From assembly GCF_003598715.1 (NCBI RefSeq), contig NZ_QZFU01000014.1, positions 164,831 through 228,830 of the forward strand: a DNA stretch of 64,000 nucleotides, given 5' to 3'. The notes beneath the pieces were generated by a model, which was not told the DNA's origin, made no database searches, and was given only the letters and a program-made list of their open reading frames with translations. The position numbers and the translations under genes were made by a program. Positions 1 to 11,318 of the stretch are shown piece after piece; position 1 is the stretch's first letter, and each line of letters starts with the position of its first letter. The stretch comes from Nocardia panacis (GTDB taxonomy: Bacteria; Actinomycetota; Actinomycetes; Mycobacteriales; Mycobacteriaceae).

Positions 1-244
1 CCGGCGCGAGGGCCACACAGGAGGCGCAGGTGCCGCAGGGGGTGGAGGTGGGACCCTGGACGCAGTTCAGCGAGCGCGCCAGGATGCGCGCGGAGGAGGT
101 CTTGCCACATCCGCGCGGGCCGGAGAACAGATACGCATGACTGATCCGGCCGGTGTCGAGGGCGATGCTGAGCGGGTCGGTGACGTGTTCCTGACCCACC
201 ACCTCAGCGAATGTTGCCGGTCGGTATTTCCGGTACAGAGCCAC
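1..244 (-). CDS. dnaX: DNA polymerase III subunit gamma/tau, N-terminal part
   Basis: This is the clamp-loader ATPase of the replicative polymerase. Only the first 81 codons are in the window; the gene runs off the left edge. The GTG at 244 opens with the LYRKYRP segment typical of DnaX. The Walker A motif GPRGCGKTSSARILARSLNC follows, and after it come the zinc-module cysteines in CGTCASC, so it is clearly a tau-type clamp loader and not HolB. In mycobacteria dnaX lies next to the aspartate aminotransferase gene, which is also in this window about 9 kb away. No strong ribosome site precedes the GTG. Confidence 0.95.
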   Translation of the reverse strand, partial: MALYRKYRPATFAEVVGQEHVTDPLSIALDTGRISHAYLFSGPRGCGKTSSARILARSLNCVQGPTSTPCGTCASCVALAP

Positions 245-725
245 GGGCAGAGGTTACCGGCGTACACCGACAAAAGACATTCGCGCCGCCCATCCCGCTC
301 AACCGGTTCACACCCCCGCTAACTTGTGACTCAAATCACATGAAAACTGCGCCCCGTTAGAACGCGCGGTTCGGCGACCAGGGTGGCTATGGCGCGGCAA
401 TCACGGCGACATTCCGGCCGAACCGGGAAAACGACCGGTCGCCCGGCGACCAGTTCGGCCAAAACCCTGACCAGCGCCCCGTTTTCCTGGGATTTTATGG
501 AGATAACGAAAGCGTCAACCGGGATGACATGCGCGCGAGCCGCCGGCTAACGTGACCCCTGGCAACTTCGGTAGCCAAACCTTCATCAGGTTGGTGACCC
601 CGGCCGGTCCCTCATCCCGACCGGGGCACAACCCGGACCACCCGGTAAGCGCTCTTCCGGCATCGCCGCGCTCCGCCGGCCTCTCTGCCGATTCCCACAC
701 TTCCACACCGGAGGACCGTTCCACC
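245..725. other. Intergenic region between dnaX and a divergent hypothetical gene
   Basis: About 480 bases separate the divergent dnaX and 726 genes. The one clear element is a CRP-type palindrome at 325-340. No ORF with coding character on either strand was seen. Both divergent promoters should lie here. Confidence 0.5.
325..340. promoter_or_regulatory. CRP/GlxR-type binding site
   Basis: TGTGACTCAAATCACA is an exact match to the TGTGA-N6-TCACA consensus of the cAMP receptor protein family (Crp in mycobacteria, GlxR in corynebacteria). It lies about 80 bases upstream of the dnaX start and 385 bases upstream of the divergent gene at 726. Control of either gene is inferred from position only. 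Confidence 0.55.
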
Positions 726-1547
726 GTGCCGTCGTGTGCCGACATCGCCGCCGCCTGGCTGTCCAGTACCGAATTCGCCGACGACCACGCCGCCGTCGGC
801 CTGCTCAGCCGCGCCATCGGCCCGCAGGAATACGCCATCAAACGCGATTCGCTCCCGGTGGCCGCCGCCGCCGATCCGGATACGGCCGCGGCCATCCTGG
901 AACTACTCGAACGCGGCCAGGTGCCGACCATCGCCGCCATCCGCACCCTCACCGCGCAGAACGAGATGCGCAGGGAGGCCGAGCGCATCGAGCGCCTGGG
1001 CCGCCGCGCCCAGCGCAGCATCGACGACTTCGGCCGGGTGCTGGCCCGCCTGGCCGACGCGCACTGGGCCGCGCACGGCATCGGCCCCACCCGCCGCTTC
1101 ATCCAGTGCAGCCAAGAGGTGCGCGAACTGATCTGCGATCGGATCGGCCAGGTGCCGCCCGGCGCGGTGAAACATCTGTGGCTCATCGAGCGCGCCCAGC
1201 GCGCGGGCTGGATCGCCTCCAATGCGACGCCCGGATCCCTGTGCGCGGCCAGGCGTTTCCATGCCGCCAGATTCGGCAACCGGGTCTCGCTGCGCCCCAT
1301 CAACACCATCGGCACGCTGGTGGCGAGCTATCTCGCCGACCGCATCGCCGAGGACGGTCAGCCGCCGCGCTGGTCGGCATTGGCGCACGAACTGCGCGAC
1401 GACCGGGGCCGACGCCTATTCCACGACACCGCCGACGCCCGCACCCAGCAGCAGTGGCTCGCCACCGCCGAATGGCTCGCCGTCGAGGACGAACTGCCGG
1501 TTCCCGGCAAGCGCGGTCTGCGCGCGCTGCACCGGATGCGCCGCTGA
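726..1547 (+). CDS. Hypothetical cytoplasmic protein
   Basis: This is a 273-residue protein that I do not recognise. The GTG at 726 is chosen because GGAGGA ends ten bases upstream; an upstream ATG at 552 in the same frame has no ribosome site and adds a low-complexity Pro/Ser-rich stretch. There is no signal peptide or membrane segment. The middle is rich in Arg/Glu/Ala and probably helical (residues about 60-110). The Trp- and Arg-rich C-terminal half and an overall basic character would allow nucleic-acid binding, but no recognised helix-turn-helix is evident. It stands alone, divergent from dnaX. Confidence 0.7.
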   Translation: MPSCADIAAAWLSSTEFADDHAAVGLLSRAIGPQEYAIKRDSLPVAAAADPDTAAAILELLERGQVPTIAAIRTLTAQNEMRREAERIERLGRRAQRSIDDFGRVLARLADAHWAAHGIGPTRRFIQCSQEVRELICDRIGQVPPGAVKHLWLIERAQRAGWIASNATPGSLCAARRFHAARFGNRVSLRPINTIGTLVASYLADRIAEDGQPPRWSALAHELRDDRGRRLFHDTADARTQQQWLATAEWLAVEDELPVPGKRGLRALHRMRR

Positions 1548-1674
1548 CCTACCGCCGATTAGTCCTTTTTGGGCGTTGATCGCTCGGCGATAACTAATGT
1601 CACAGACACATAACATCCCATGACTAGGGCATTCGGTAGCTTTCTCGCGACGCATCGCGCGCGGAAGGAGACCC

Positions 1675-2973
<1,299 letters not shown>

Positions 2974-2982
2974 ACCGGCGGC

Positions 2983-4152
2983 TCAGCTCACCTTCTCGGA
3001 CGAAGCGCCGAACGTATTGCACTGCGCCGCACGGTTGTTGTCCAAGCCGATCTCGAACCAGTCGCCCATATGCTGCGAGGTGCCGTGGTCGCGCATATCG
3101 CCTGCCTGGTCGCCGCGGTGGTGCGCGTCGCGGCGGGTGAGGGTGATCTGCGACTGGGTCAGCGAACCGCCGCCCGAGGACGAGGACATGTACATGCCGT
3201 CGAAGCAGTTGGCCTGCAATTCGATTCGACGCGACAGTTCCAGTCCGCGCTGGGAGCGCGCGCCCGCGTCCACCCGGTCGCTGTTGGCGCGACGCAGAAT
3301 GCCCGACACCGCCTGCACATGGTGGCCGTACTCGTGGGCGAACACCGACAGGTAGATCACCCAGTTCTCCTTGAACAGATCGGTCTGCAACTGGCTGATC
3401 GGCATATAGATGGTCTTGTTGGCCGGGCAGTAGAAGGCGGCGAAGTTACTGCTCGACCCGGTGCACGGCGTCGTTATGCCCGCCGTGGAGGCGCTGACCT
3501 GCAAGGTCGGCGGCTGGAACGGCAGTTTCCGCTTGTCCAGCACCGGCTTCCACGCAGACTCCAAACATTTCGCCGCCGTCTCGAAGAAGCGGCGAGCGGT
3601 CTCGACCTGGGTGCCCCACGGCGAGTAACCGCAGCGCGCGGGCAGCAACGTGGCCTCCGCATCGGCGACCAGCGGATTGTTCACCGTCTCCGCGGGGCCG
3701 ACGGTCGTCTCCTGCATGGGCGTGACTTTGGGACCACCCGCGTTCGCGTCATGCGCGGCGGGCGAAATACCCGCCCGCACAAGCAGGCCGACCACCGCCA
3801 GCACGATCACCACGACAAATGCGGCCAGACCGCCCCTGGATTTGCGCGGCGGCCGGGAAGCCCGCCTACCCGGCGGACCATACGGCACGGGCGGCGGCCG
3901 ATGTCCCTGCTGCATCGGATGCCCCTGCGGCATACCATAATTCGGCTGCGGCGCGTACTGTGGTTGCCGGTATGCGGGCTGCCCCTGCTGCGGATAGCCC
4001 TGCTGCGGCTGCCCATACTGTGGTTGCCCATGACCGGGCGGCGGCCCATACCCCGGCCGCCCTTGCGGCGGATACCCCGGCGGCACACCATGCCCCGGCG
4101 CGGGCCGCCCTCCCGGCGGCACCGCCCCATACCCATACGGTGGCTGTGTCAC
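2983..4152 (-). CDS. Membrane-anchored neutral zinc metallopeptidase
   Basis: This 389-residue protein belongs to the YpfJ-like neutral zinc metallopeptidase family. Residues 1-105 are a low-complexity Pro/Gln/Gly/Tyr-rich tail with repeats such as PQYGQPQQGYPQQGQP. A basic RPPRKSRGG stop and a single membrane segment (AAFVVVIVLAVVGLLVRAGI) follow, so the C-terminal catalytic domain probably faces outside. The active-site motif HEYGHH is present, with downstream Glu in ELQANCFDG as likely third ligand, as in this family. The GTG at 4152 is used because GGAGG precedes it; an upstream ATG would add 62 non-conserved residues. The substrate is unknown. Confidence 0.88.
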   Translation of the reverse strand: MTQPPYGYGAVPPGGRPAPGHGVPPGYPPQGRPGYGPPPGHGQPQYGQPQQGYPQQGQPAYRQPQYAPQPNYGMPQGHPMQQGHRPPPVPYGPPGRRASRPPRKSRGGLAAFVVVIVLAVVGLLVRAGISPAAHDANAGGPKVTPMQETTVGPAETVNNPLVADAEATLLPARCGYSPWGTQVETARRFFETAAKCLESAWKPVLDKRKLPFQPPTLQVSASTAGITTPCTGSSSNFAAFYCPANKTIYMPISQLQTDLFKENWVIYLSVFAHEYGHHVQAVSGILRRANSDRVDAGARSQRGLELSRRIELQANCFDGMYMSSSSGGGSLTQSQITLTRRDAHHRGDQAGDMRDHGTSQHMGDWFEIGLDNNRAAQCNTFGASSEKVS

Positions 4153-4359
4153 GACCCCACCCCCTCCATCTCCGTGGTCGTCGCCGCGCGGCGGAACCCT
4201 CCGCGCCGACCGGCAGCACAAGCCTGCCGCCGAGGAAGAATAGCAATCCCCACCGATATCCCCGTGCGGGCCGACACCGTGAAGTTCACACCGCATTCGG
4301 CTGTAGTGGGTTGGTTCTGTGGGTTTCGGATCTCGCAAACGTGTCTAGAGTAGGCAGCC

Positions 4360-5970
4360 ATGCTGACTTTTCGGGGGGCCGCCGCGGGCGTGCTGATGCT
4401 CGCGGCTGGATTGTTGGGGACCGCGCCGGTGGCCGGAGCGCAGGCGGAGGGAATCGCGGTTGTCGCGGATCTGACTTTGGACCGCGCGGGTGTGCTGCGC
4501 GTCGTGGAAACGGTGAAAGTGCCCGAGGGCGGGGAATTTCGGATGTCGATCCCGCTGCGGTTGGCGCTGCCGGGCGATACCGAGCGGGTCTTCAAGGTCA
4601 CCGATGTGGATACGAAGGGGTCCGGTACGGCGACGGTGCTGGCGGACCGGTTCAGCATCGAGGCCAAACCCGGCGAGTCCACTTTCACCTACGCGGTGCA
4701 CAACACGGTGTCGGACGCGCCGGGCAGCCAGTTGTTCCACTATGTCGGGGTGATCGGCGAGGATCTCGCCTCGATCCAGGCCAGTGTGCTCAGCCCCGAC
4801 TACCGGATCGCCATCCTGGACTGCAAACTCGGTCCGCCCGGAAACGGCAGGGACTGCGCCAATATCCACACCGAGGTCGACGGCACGGTCTACCTGGATC
4901 AATCGGATCTGCACAAGGGTGATGCGATCGATCTGACCCTGCAACTACCGCCCGGCACGGTCCCGGCCAACGCCGATGTCCGCGCGGCGGGCAATACGGG
5001 TGTCTTCGCGCTCACCGCCCCCGTCCTCGCCGCGTTCGGCGTACTGCTCGCGGTATTGGCCGGACTCGTGGGCTTCGTGCTGTGGTCGCGCCGCCAGAAT
5101 GCCGCTGCCACAAGCGGATCCTCGACCCTCGATCCGTTGCGCGAACAGGGCGAGCGGGTCGAGTTCGCCTCGCCCGATGGGATTCTCCCCGGCGCGGCGG
5201 GTTTGGTGCTCGACGAGCAGGTCGATCCGGTCGATATCGCCGCCACCGTCGTCGATCTGGCGGTCCGCCGCTACCTGTGGATCGCGCCCCTCGGGGAACG
5301 CGACTGGCGAATCACCAGGGTGAACCAGGCCGACGAGCAGTTGCGCGACTACGAGCGCGCCGTCTACCTGGCGCTGCTGCCGGAGGGCACGGATTCGGTC
5401 ACGCTGAGCGAACTGGGCGCGCCGGGGCGGGTGCGTTCGACGGAGATCCGCTCGGCCATGTTCGCCGACGGGGTCGCCGAAGGGGTCCTGGTCGATCGAC
5501 GCAAGCCGGGACCGTGGATGTGGTTGGGCGGCGGGCTGATCGGCGTCGGCCTCATCGCCGCCGTCGCCTTGGCGCTCACCGCCGGATACGCGCTGGTCGG
5601 CGTGGCCATCGCGCTGGCGGGTGTCGCGGTGCTGTTGCTGCCGCGTTCCCTGCCCGCCCGCACCGCCAGGGGCCGCGAAGTCACCGACCGGGTGCGCGCA
5701 CTCCAGCGCGGGCTGGAAGAGGTTCGGCCGGAAGCGATCCCGCCCGCCGACCGGGAGTTGGTGTTCTCCAGGGCGCTGCCGTTCACACTGCTCGGCGGGC
5801 GCGCGGACAACTGGATCCGCACCTTCCGCGACCTCGATCCCGCCGCCGCGCCGCAACCGGGTCTGTACTGGTTCGGCGGCCACGAACGCGACCGCACGCT
5901 GCAACGTTTCGGCGGTCAGTTCCCGTACTTCATCACCGCGCTGGAAGCGCTGTTCGCGGCCGACAAGTGA
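4360..5970 (+). CDS. DUF2207-type predicted membrane protein
   Basis: This 536-residue protein fits the DUF2207 family of predicted membrane proteins. A cleavable signal peptide ends near GAQAEG (residue 27). An extracellular beta-rich domain of about 180 residues follows, then a membrane helix at about residues 215-240, a cytoplasmic region, a helical hairpin at about 385-430 and a C-terminal cytoplasmic segment. This layout is typical of the family, whose biochemical role is not established. The ATG at 4360 gives the complete signal peptide. It is divergent from the metallopeptidase and ends at a strong hairpin shared with the ROK gene. Confidence 0.8.
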   Translation: MLTFRGAAAGVLMLAAGLLGTAPVAGAQAEGIAVVADLTLDRAGVLRVVETVKVPEGGEFRMSIPLRLALPGDTERVFKVTDVDTKGSGTATVLADRFSIEAKPGESTFTYAVHNTVSDAPGSQLFHYVGVIGEDLASIQASVLSPDYRIAILDCKLGPPGNGRDCANIHTEVDGTVYLDQSDLHKGDAIDLTLQLPPGTVPANADVRAAGNTGVFALTAPVLAAFGVLLAVLAGLVGFVLWSRRQNAAATSGSSTLDPLREQGERVEFASPDGILPGAAGLVLDEQVDPVDIAATVVDLAVRRYLWIAPLGERDWRITRVNQADEQLRDYERAVYLALLPEGTDSVTLSELGAPGRVRSTEIRSAMFADGVAEGVLVDRRKPGPWMWLGGGLIGVGLIAAVALALTAGYALVGVAIALAGVAVLLLPRSLPARTARGREVTDRVRALQRGLEEVRPEAIPPADRELVFSRALPFTLLGGRADNWIRTFRDLDPAAAPQPGLYWFGGHERDRTLQRFGGQFPYFITALEALFAADK

Positions 5971-5975
5971 GACCG

Positions 5976-6006
5976 TCCTCCGGCCGCCGGGGTCGCGGCC
6001 GGAGGA
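5976..6006. terminator. Hairpin between convergent genes
   Basis: TCCTCCGGCCGC pairs perfectly with GCGGCCGGAGGA across a seven-base loop, between the convergent DUF2207 and ROK genes. A bidirectional terminator is likely although there is no long T run. Confidence 0.6.
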
Positions 6007-6025
6007 CGTCGCGCCGGTTGGTTCT

Positions 6026-7291
6026 TCAGGCCAGCTTGCGAATGGCGGCGAGCGGATCGGCGTAGAGGACGCTGAGCGAGGTCACCACCGCCGCGAACTC
6101 CTGCACCTTGCCGCCGAATCCGCTGATCCGGATATCGGTGGCGGGCAGGGTGGAACCCTGGTTGAACGCGCGGGCGACATGCGCGACGGCCGGGCGGTAG
6201 CCGGTGAAGGCCTGCCCGCCCAGGATGACCCGGTCCGGGTTGAGCATGTCGCGCACCATCGCCACGGTGTGACCGAGGATGGTCGCGCGCTCGGCGAGCA
6301 GTTCCCGCGCGGGCTCCGAACCGGCCGCCGCCGCGCGATACAGGTCGGCGATGGTCGAACCGGAGGTGCCGTGGTGGGCCGCGATGATGCCGCGTCCGAC
6401 AGCCCGCGCGTGCAGCGCCCGATCACCGACGGTGACCTCGAGGCAGCCGCGCCGGCCGCAGAAGCATTCGACATCCGAACCGGTGGGCAGGTGCGCGATC
6501 GAACCGGGACCATTGCTCGGGGTGTGCACCCGGCCGTCGAGGGTGACCGCGATTCCGGCCGTCTCCCGCACGTAGAAGTACAGGCTGCTGCCGTGCTCGT
6601 GGTTGCGGTCGCGCGTCTCCCCGGTGGGGAGCAGCAGTTCGGAGCCCGCCATGGCCTCGACGTGCGGGGCCACCGAGATCGGCAGTTCCAATACCTCACC
6701 GAGCACCGCGCCGACCGGCGCGCCCTGCCATTGGAGTTTGGGATGGTCGACGACGCCGGTCAGCGGGTCGACGCGACCGCCGATGGCCACACCCGCCCAC
6801 AGCGGCTTGCGGCGATGCCAGCGTTGCAGAAAGGCTTTCGCGCTGCGGGCCACGGTGTTGGTGGCGAAGTCCTGGCCGGTCTGCGGGGTGGCGATGGCCA
6901 GTCCGCCGAGGATGCGACCGCGCAGGTCGGCGGCGACGATTTTGGTGGAGACCGCGCCGATATGGATGCCGAGGGTCAGATATCCCTCGTGGTCGATCTC
7001 GAACGGGACGCGGGGACGGCCGACCGCACCTGCCGCCGTCAGGTCGGGACGCTCTCGCAGCAAACCTGCCGCGAGCAGCGCCGATACCTGACGATTGACC
7101 GTAGCGATACTCAAACCCGTTGCGCGAGCGGCATTGTCACGTGAAACCGGGCCGCCCGTCGCGGCGCGCAGCACGGATGCGGCCGGATTGTCGGCGATCC
7201 GCAACTCCGGGGCGATCACCGGGCGGGTGGGACGGACGCGAGTCGAACCGGAAGCCCTGGATGTGGTGCGCTCGAGGGTGGGGAGGGACAT
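6026..7291 (-). CDS. ROK family transcriptional regulator
   Basis: This 421-residue protein has an N-terminal winged helix-turn-helix (about residues 45-90, containing NAARATGLSIATVNRQVSAL) and a C-terminal ROK sugar-kinase-like domain. The ROK zinc site CFCGRRGCLE is intact near residue 275, and a glycine-rich phosphate-binding region precedes it. Regulators of this type (NagC, Mlc, XylR) bind a sugar or sugar phosphate. No sugar transport or catabolic operon is adjacent, so the ligand cannot be guessed. A palindrome just upstream of the ATG suggests autoregulation. Confidence 0.9.
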   Translation of the reverse strand: MSLPTLERTTSRASGSTRVRPTRPVIAPELRIADNPAASVLRAATGGPVSRDNAARATGLSIATVNRQVSALLAAGLLRERPDLTAAGAVGRPRVPFEIDHEGYLTLGIHIGAVSTKIVAADLRGRILGGLAIATPQTGQDFATNTVARSAKAFLQRWHRRKPLWAGVAIGGRVDPLTGVVDHPKLQWQGAPVGAVLGEVLELPISVAPHVEAMAGSELLLPTGETRDRNHEHGSSLYFYVRETAGIAVTLDGRVHTPSNGPGSIAHLPTGSDVECFCGRRGCLEVTVGDRALHARAVGRGIIAAHHGTSGSTIADLYRAAAAGSEPARELLAERATILGHTVAMVRDMLNPDRVILGGQAFTGYRPAVAHVARAFNQGSTLPATDIRISGFGGKVQEFAAVVTSLSVLYADPLAAIRKLA

Positions 7292-7310
7292 TGGGGAATC
7301 CTTGCTGTGA

Positions 7311-7322
7311 TCCCGTACGGGA
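7311..7322. promoter_or_regulatory. Perfect palindrome upstream of ROK gene
   Basis: TCCCGTACGGGA is a perfect 12-base palindrome starting 20 bases upstream of the ROK start codon. Its position suits an autoregulatory operator. Binding is inferred, not shown. Confidence 0.4.
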
Positions 7323-7617
7323 CGGGATGTGCCTACACGGGCGGCGAGGCAGCAAACGAGGCGACGAAGCGACTCAGCTGCGGCAGCAAGAACGACACAG
7401 CACGCGCGCCAGCGGCAGCCGCAGGCCCAGCGCGGCGGTCACATAGGTGACGCGCGGGGCGGTGGCGAGGCTGGCAAACACAGGTATGAAACTAACATCG
7501 AAACGTGGGACGTTCCAAGCATTCGAGCGTTCCGGTGTGCGCGCTCACACTATTCCCGCTGGTCAATCGGGTGTGACTCGAGCAGGCCACCGTCACTTGG
7601 GCGACTACTTGGAGAAC
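7323..7617. other. Intergenic region, no gene recognised
   Basis: About 295 bases lie between the end of the HhH-GPD gene and the ROK regulator. Short reading frames exist on both strands. None has a ribosome site plus family resemblance. It probably carries the ROK promoter. Confidence 0.4.
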
Positions 7618-8205
7618 TCAGCCCTTGGTCGCCTCCGCCTTGGCCGCCGCCTTCTGCTGCTTCTTGAAAGCCCTTACCTCGAGCAAGGTTTCGCCGTCGA
7701 CGATATCGGCGGCCGAACGTCGCGAATTCGGTTCGGAATACGCGCCCGCCGCCTGCTGCCACCCCTTCGGCGCGACACCCAACTGTTTGCCGAGCAACGC
7801 GAGCATGATTCGCGCCTTCTGGTCGCCGTAGCCGGGGAGATCCTTCAGCCGACGCAGCACTTCCTTGCCATCCGGGTCCCCCTGAGTCCAGATATTCGCG
7901 GCCTCGCCGCCGTAATGCTCGATGACGTAGCGCGCCAGATCCTGCGCCCGCCGCGCCATCGACCGCCCATAGCGGTGGATCGCGGGCGGCGTCGCCGCCA
8001 GCTCCTCGAATGCCGCCGGATCGGCCTCCGCGATCCGGTGGATATCGAATCCGCTCATCCGCTCCGCGATCTTGCGCGGCCCCCGAAACGCGTGTTCGAG
8101 TGGGTACTGCTGATCCAGCATCATCCCCAGGAGCAGGGCGAACGAATCCTCCGACAGCAGTTTGTCCGCCTCCGGCTCCTGAGCCAGGCACAGCGTGGGA
8201 CGCAT
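7618..8205 (-). CDS. HhH-GPD-type base excision repair protein
   Basis: This 195-residue protein resembles the small actinobacterial HhH-GPD family of predicted DNA glycosylases. The helix-hairpin-helix segment is LKDLPGYGDQKARIMLALLG at about residues 125-145, and a helical core with YGRSMARRAQDLARYV comes before it. The C-terminus is lysine-rich and may help DNA contact. The ATG at 8205 is chosen because AGGAGG sits eight bases upstream. The usual catalytic Lys/Asp pair of Nth-type glycosylases is not obvious, which is typical of this subfamily. It is a single-gene unit divergent from a methyltransferase. Confidence 0.85.
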   Translation of the reverse strand: MRPTLCLAQEPEADKLLSEDSFALLLGMMLDQQYPLEHAFRGPRKIAERMSGFDIHRIAEADPAAFEELAATPPAIHRYGRSMARRAQDLARYVIEHYGGEAANIWTQGDPDGKEVLRRLKDLPGYGDQKARIMLALLGKQLGVAPKGWQQAAGAYSEPNSRRSAADIVDGETLLEVRAFKKQQKAAAKAEATKG

Positions 8206-8349
8206 TGTCGAACCTCCTGTCGCGCCGAAAAAGGACGCTCCGATCATCCCATCCCGGGTATCGAACCCTCCATAGACAACCCTTTTCCCCAGTGACCCAC
8301 TTCACAGACCGGCGGTGCGGACGGGGAACCCCGCGCGTAGGCTCACGCC

Positions 8350-9162
8350 ATGCCTCAGACGACATATGGGCTGCGCCCGGATCGCTTCGACAGCGCGGGC
8401 CAGGATCAACTGGTCGACGTGCGCGATCTCCAGGCGGCGCTGCCCGGCATCCGACGACTGCGGACCTGGGCTCACGAGGCCCTGGCGCTGCGGCCGGGCG
8501 AATCGGCCGTGGATATCGGATCCGGCACCGGATCGGAGGTCATCGCCTTCGCCGACGCCGTCGGCCCCACCGGATCCGCGGTCGGCGTCGAACCCGACCC
8601 GAACCTGCTCGCCTCCGCCGAACGCCGCGCCACGCAACTGGATTCGACGGCTCGATTCCACACCGGCGACGCCTACGGTCTGCCCTTCGGGCCGGAAAGC
8701 TTCGACGCCGCGCTGTGCGAGCGAGTCTTCCAGCATCTGACCGCCCCCGCCCGCGCCGCCAATGAGATCGCCAGGGTACTGCGCCCCGGCGGCCGCGCCG
8801 TGGTGGTCGACGTCGACTGGGGCACCGCCATCGTGCACCCCGGTGACCGGTCGGTGGTGCGCGAGGTGATCGACACCTTGATCACGGCCACCACCAACCC
8901 GTTCTCCGGTCGGCGATTGCCCGGCCTGCTCACCGCCGCCGGGCTGGTCGTCGACGACATCGGCTCACACGCCCTGGTCCAAAATCACGGCGCGGGCGCG
9001 GGCTCGCTCGTCACCCGGATCGCGGATCTGGCGGTGGCGCGCGGCGCGGTTTCCGCGACCCAGCGCGATCACCTGCTCGCCGAACTGGCACGCGGGGCCG
9101 CGACCGGGGATATCCACCTGTCCGTCACGATGTTCGCCGTCCTGGCCCACAAACCGCACTGA
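8350..9162 (+). CDS. SAM-dependent class I methyltransferase
   Basis: This 270-residue methyltransferase has the SAM-binding glycine motif VDIGSGTGSEV at about residues 54-65. The acidic residue after strand two lies in VGVEPDP, and the post-motif segment GPESFDAALCERVFQHL is of the UbiE/Methyltransf_11 type. The substrate cannot be inferred: it is a lone gene with no pathway neighbours. It ends in a perfect terminator hairpin shared with aspC. Confidence 0.85.
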   Translation: MPQTTYGLRPDRFDSAGQDQLVDVRDLQAALPGIRRLRTWAHEALALRPGESAVDIGSGTGSEVIAFADAVGPTGSAVGVEPDPNLLASAERRATQLDSTARFHTGDAYGLPFGPESFDAALCERVFQHLTAPARAANEIARVLRPGGRAVVVDVDWGTAIVHPGDRSVVREVIDTLITATTNPFSGRRLPGLLTAAGLVVDDIGSHALVQNHGAGAGSLVTRIADLAVARGAVSATQRDHLLAELARGAATGDIHLSVTMFAVLAHKPH

Positions 9163-9165
9163 GCC

Positions 9166-9195
9166 GAGTGCGCGGCCGACATCGGCCGCGCACTC
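9166..9195. terminator. Bidirectional terminator
   Basis: GAGTGCGCGGCCGA and TCGGCCGCGCACTC form a perfect 14-base-pair stem with a two-base spacer. It lies between the convergent methyltransferase and aspartate aminotransferase genes. Confidence 0.8.
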
Positions 9196-9201
9196 TCCTT
9201 A

Positions 9202-10518
<1,317 letters not shown>

Positions 10519-10623
10519 TCATGGGGTGTCCGGACCGAGGAGGACGGACCGGACCGGTTCCGGCCGGTGGCCGATGGACCGGTGCTCACGTTACCCGCCG
10601 ATTGCTCCGAATTGGAGCCGATA

Positions 10624-10723
10624 AAAAAGGGGACCCAGCGCACCCGGCAGAGCCCGTTGACCCTTGCTGCCTTCCGGCCCTGGGGGAGTTCACAGGATGC
10701 GCGCCGCGCTGGATCCGTCGGCA
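10624..10723 (-). ncRNA. ffs: Signal recognition particle RNA (4.5S type)
   Basis: Read on the minus strand, the apical SRP Alu-less hairpin with GGAAGGCAGCAAGGG is present, flanked by a long imperfect stem. GGATCCAGCGC near the 5' end pairs with GCGCTGGGTCC near the 3' end. A run of T follows at 10622-10627, giving a terminator. The length of about 100 nucleotides is that of the small bacterial SRP RNA. The ends are estimated to within a few bases. Confidence 0.92.
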
Positions 10724-10804
10724 AGTGTAGCCGCTCCCGCCGCCCCACCCCGCCCCCACCCCCCATTTGGCGATCACCGGGGGTCAACCGCTATGCTGCT
10801 CCAC

Positions 10805-10889
10805 GGAGGATTCGCCTAGTGGCCTATGGCGCTCGCCTGGAACGCGGGTTGGGTTAACGCCCTCAGGGGTTCAAATCCCCTATCCTCCG
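10805..10889 (+). tRNA. tRNA-Ser, anticodon GGA
   Basis: The acceptor stem GGAGGAT pairs with ATCCTCC. The anticodon loop CTGGAAC gives GGA, and the long variable arm typical of serine tRNA is present. The T loop GGGGTTCAAATCCCC is intact and the discriminator is G; the terminal CCA is not fully encoded. The 3' end is the left attachment site of the following island and remains functional. Confidence 0.95.
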
Positions 10890-10891
10890 CC
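10869..10891 (+). repeat. Left attachment repeat (tRNA 3' end)
   Basis: These 23 bases covering the T-arm and acceptor 3' strand of tRNA-Ser are identical to 18723-18745. Tyrosine recombinases commonly use this part of a tRNA as attB. Confidence 0.8.
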
Positions 10892-11009
10892 GAGATGGAC
10901 GCAGGTCACCGACAAGATTTCCAATCTTGCCGGTGCCTGGGTCCACATCTCCGGTCCACAAACCAGGAATCTGAGGGGATTCGGTGCCGTGACCTAGAAG
11001 GGCACGCGC

Positions 11010-11111
11010 ATGGCCACTACCCCGCGCAATCGCACCCGCAAGGACGGCAGCACCTACAGGCAGGTGCACTACCGCGACGGCCGCACCGTCGAGAGTTTCG
11101 ACGACCGGCGT
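11010..11111 (+). pseudogene. Integrase N-terminal fragment
   Basis: The ATG at 11010 opens a frame whose first 34 residues (with RTRKDGSTYRQVHYRDGRTV then ESFDD) look like the arm-binding N-terminus of phage-type tyrosine integrases. After that the resemblance stops. In another frame, 11113-11226 reads as the end of an unrelated protein (VSGDTLGMWANGGTYAAY and on to a TGA). This looks like a deletion joining two mobile-element genes. The catalytic domain is absent. Confidence 0.55.
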
Positions 11112-11318
11112 CAGCGTGGTATCGGGCGACACACTGGGCATGTGGGCCAACGGCGGGACCTACGCCGCCTACATCGTCTTCTCCAGCGGCACATCGAACA
11201 CCTATGGCCAGGTCAACGGCGTCTGACCGGCCAGGGAGAAAACAACTCGCCCGAGCCTTATCGGCTGCGGCGAGTTGCTCGTGCTCGAGCAAGATGGACT
11301 AAACAGGCCGACCGTGAA

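Noticed and set aside
2983..4152. The Pro/Gln-rich tails of the metallopeptidase, RDD and DUF4190 proteins as evidence of a shared phage or surface-layer system
   Set aside because: Such tails are common on actinobacterial membrane proteins and arise by repeat slippage; they do not show a shared pathway.
7340..7480. A 34-residue minus-strand frame ending LCRSCCRS, like a cysteine leader peptide
   Set aside because: No ribosome site, no sulfur gene downstream, and only the ROK regulator follows; chance is more likely.
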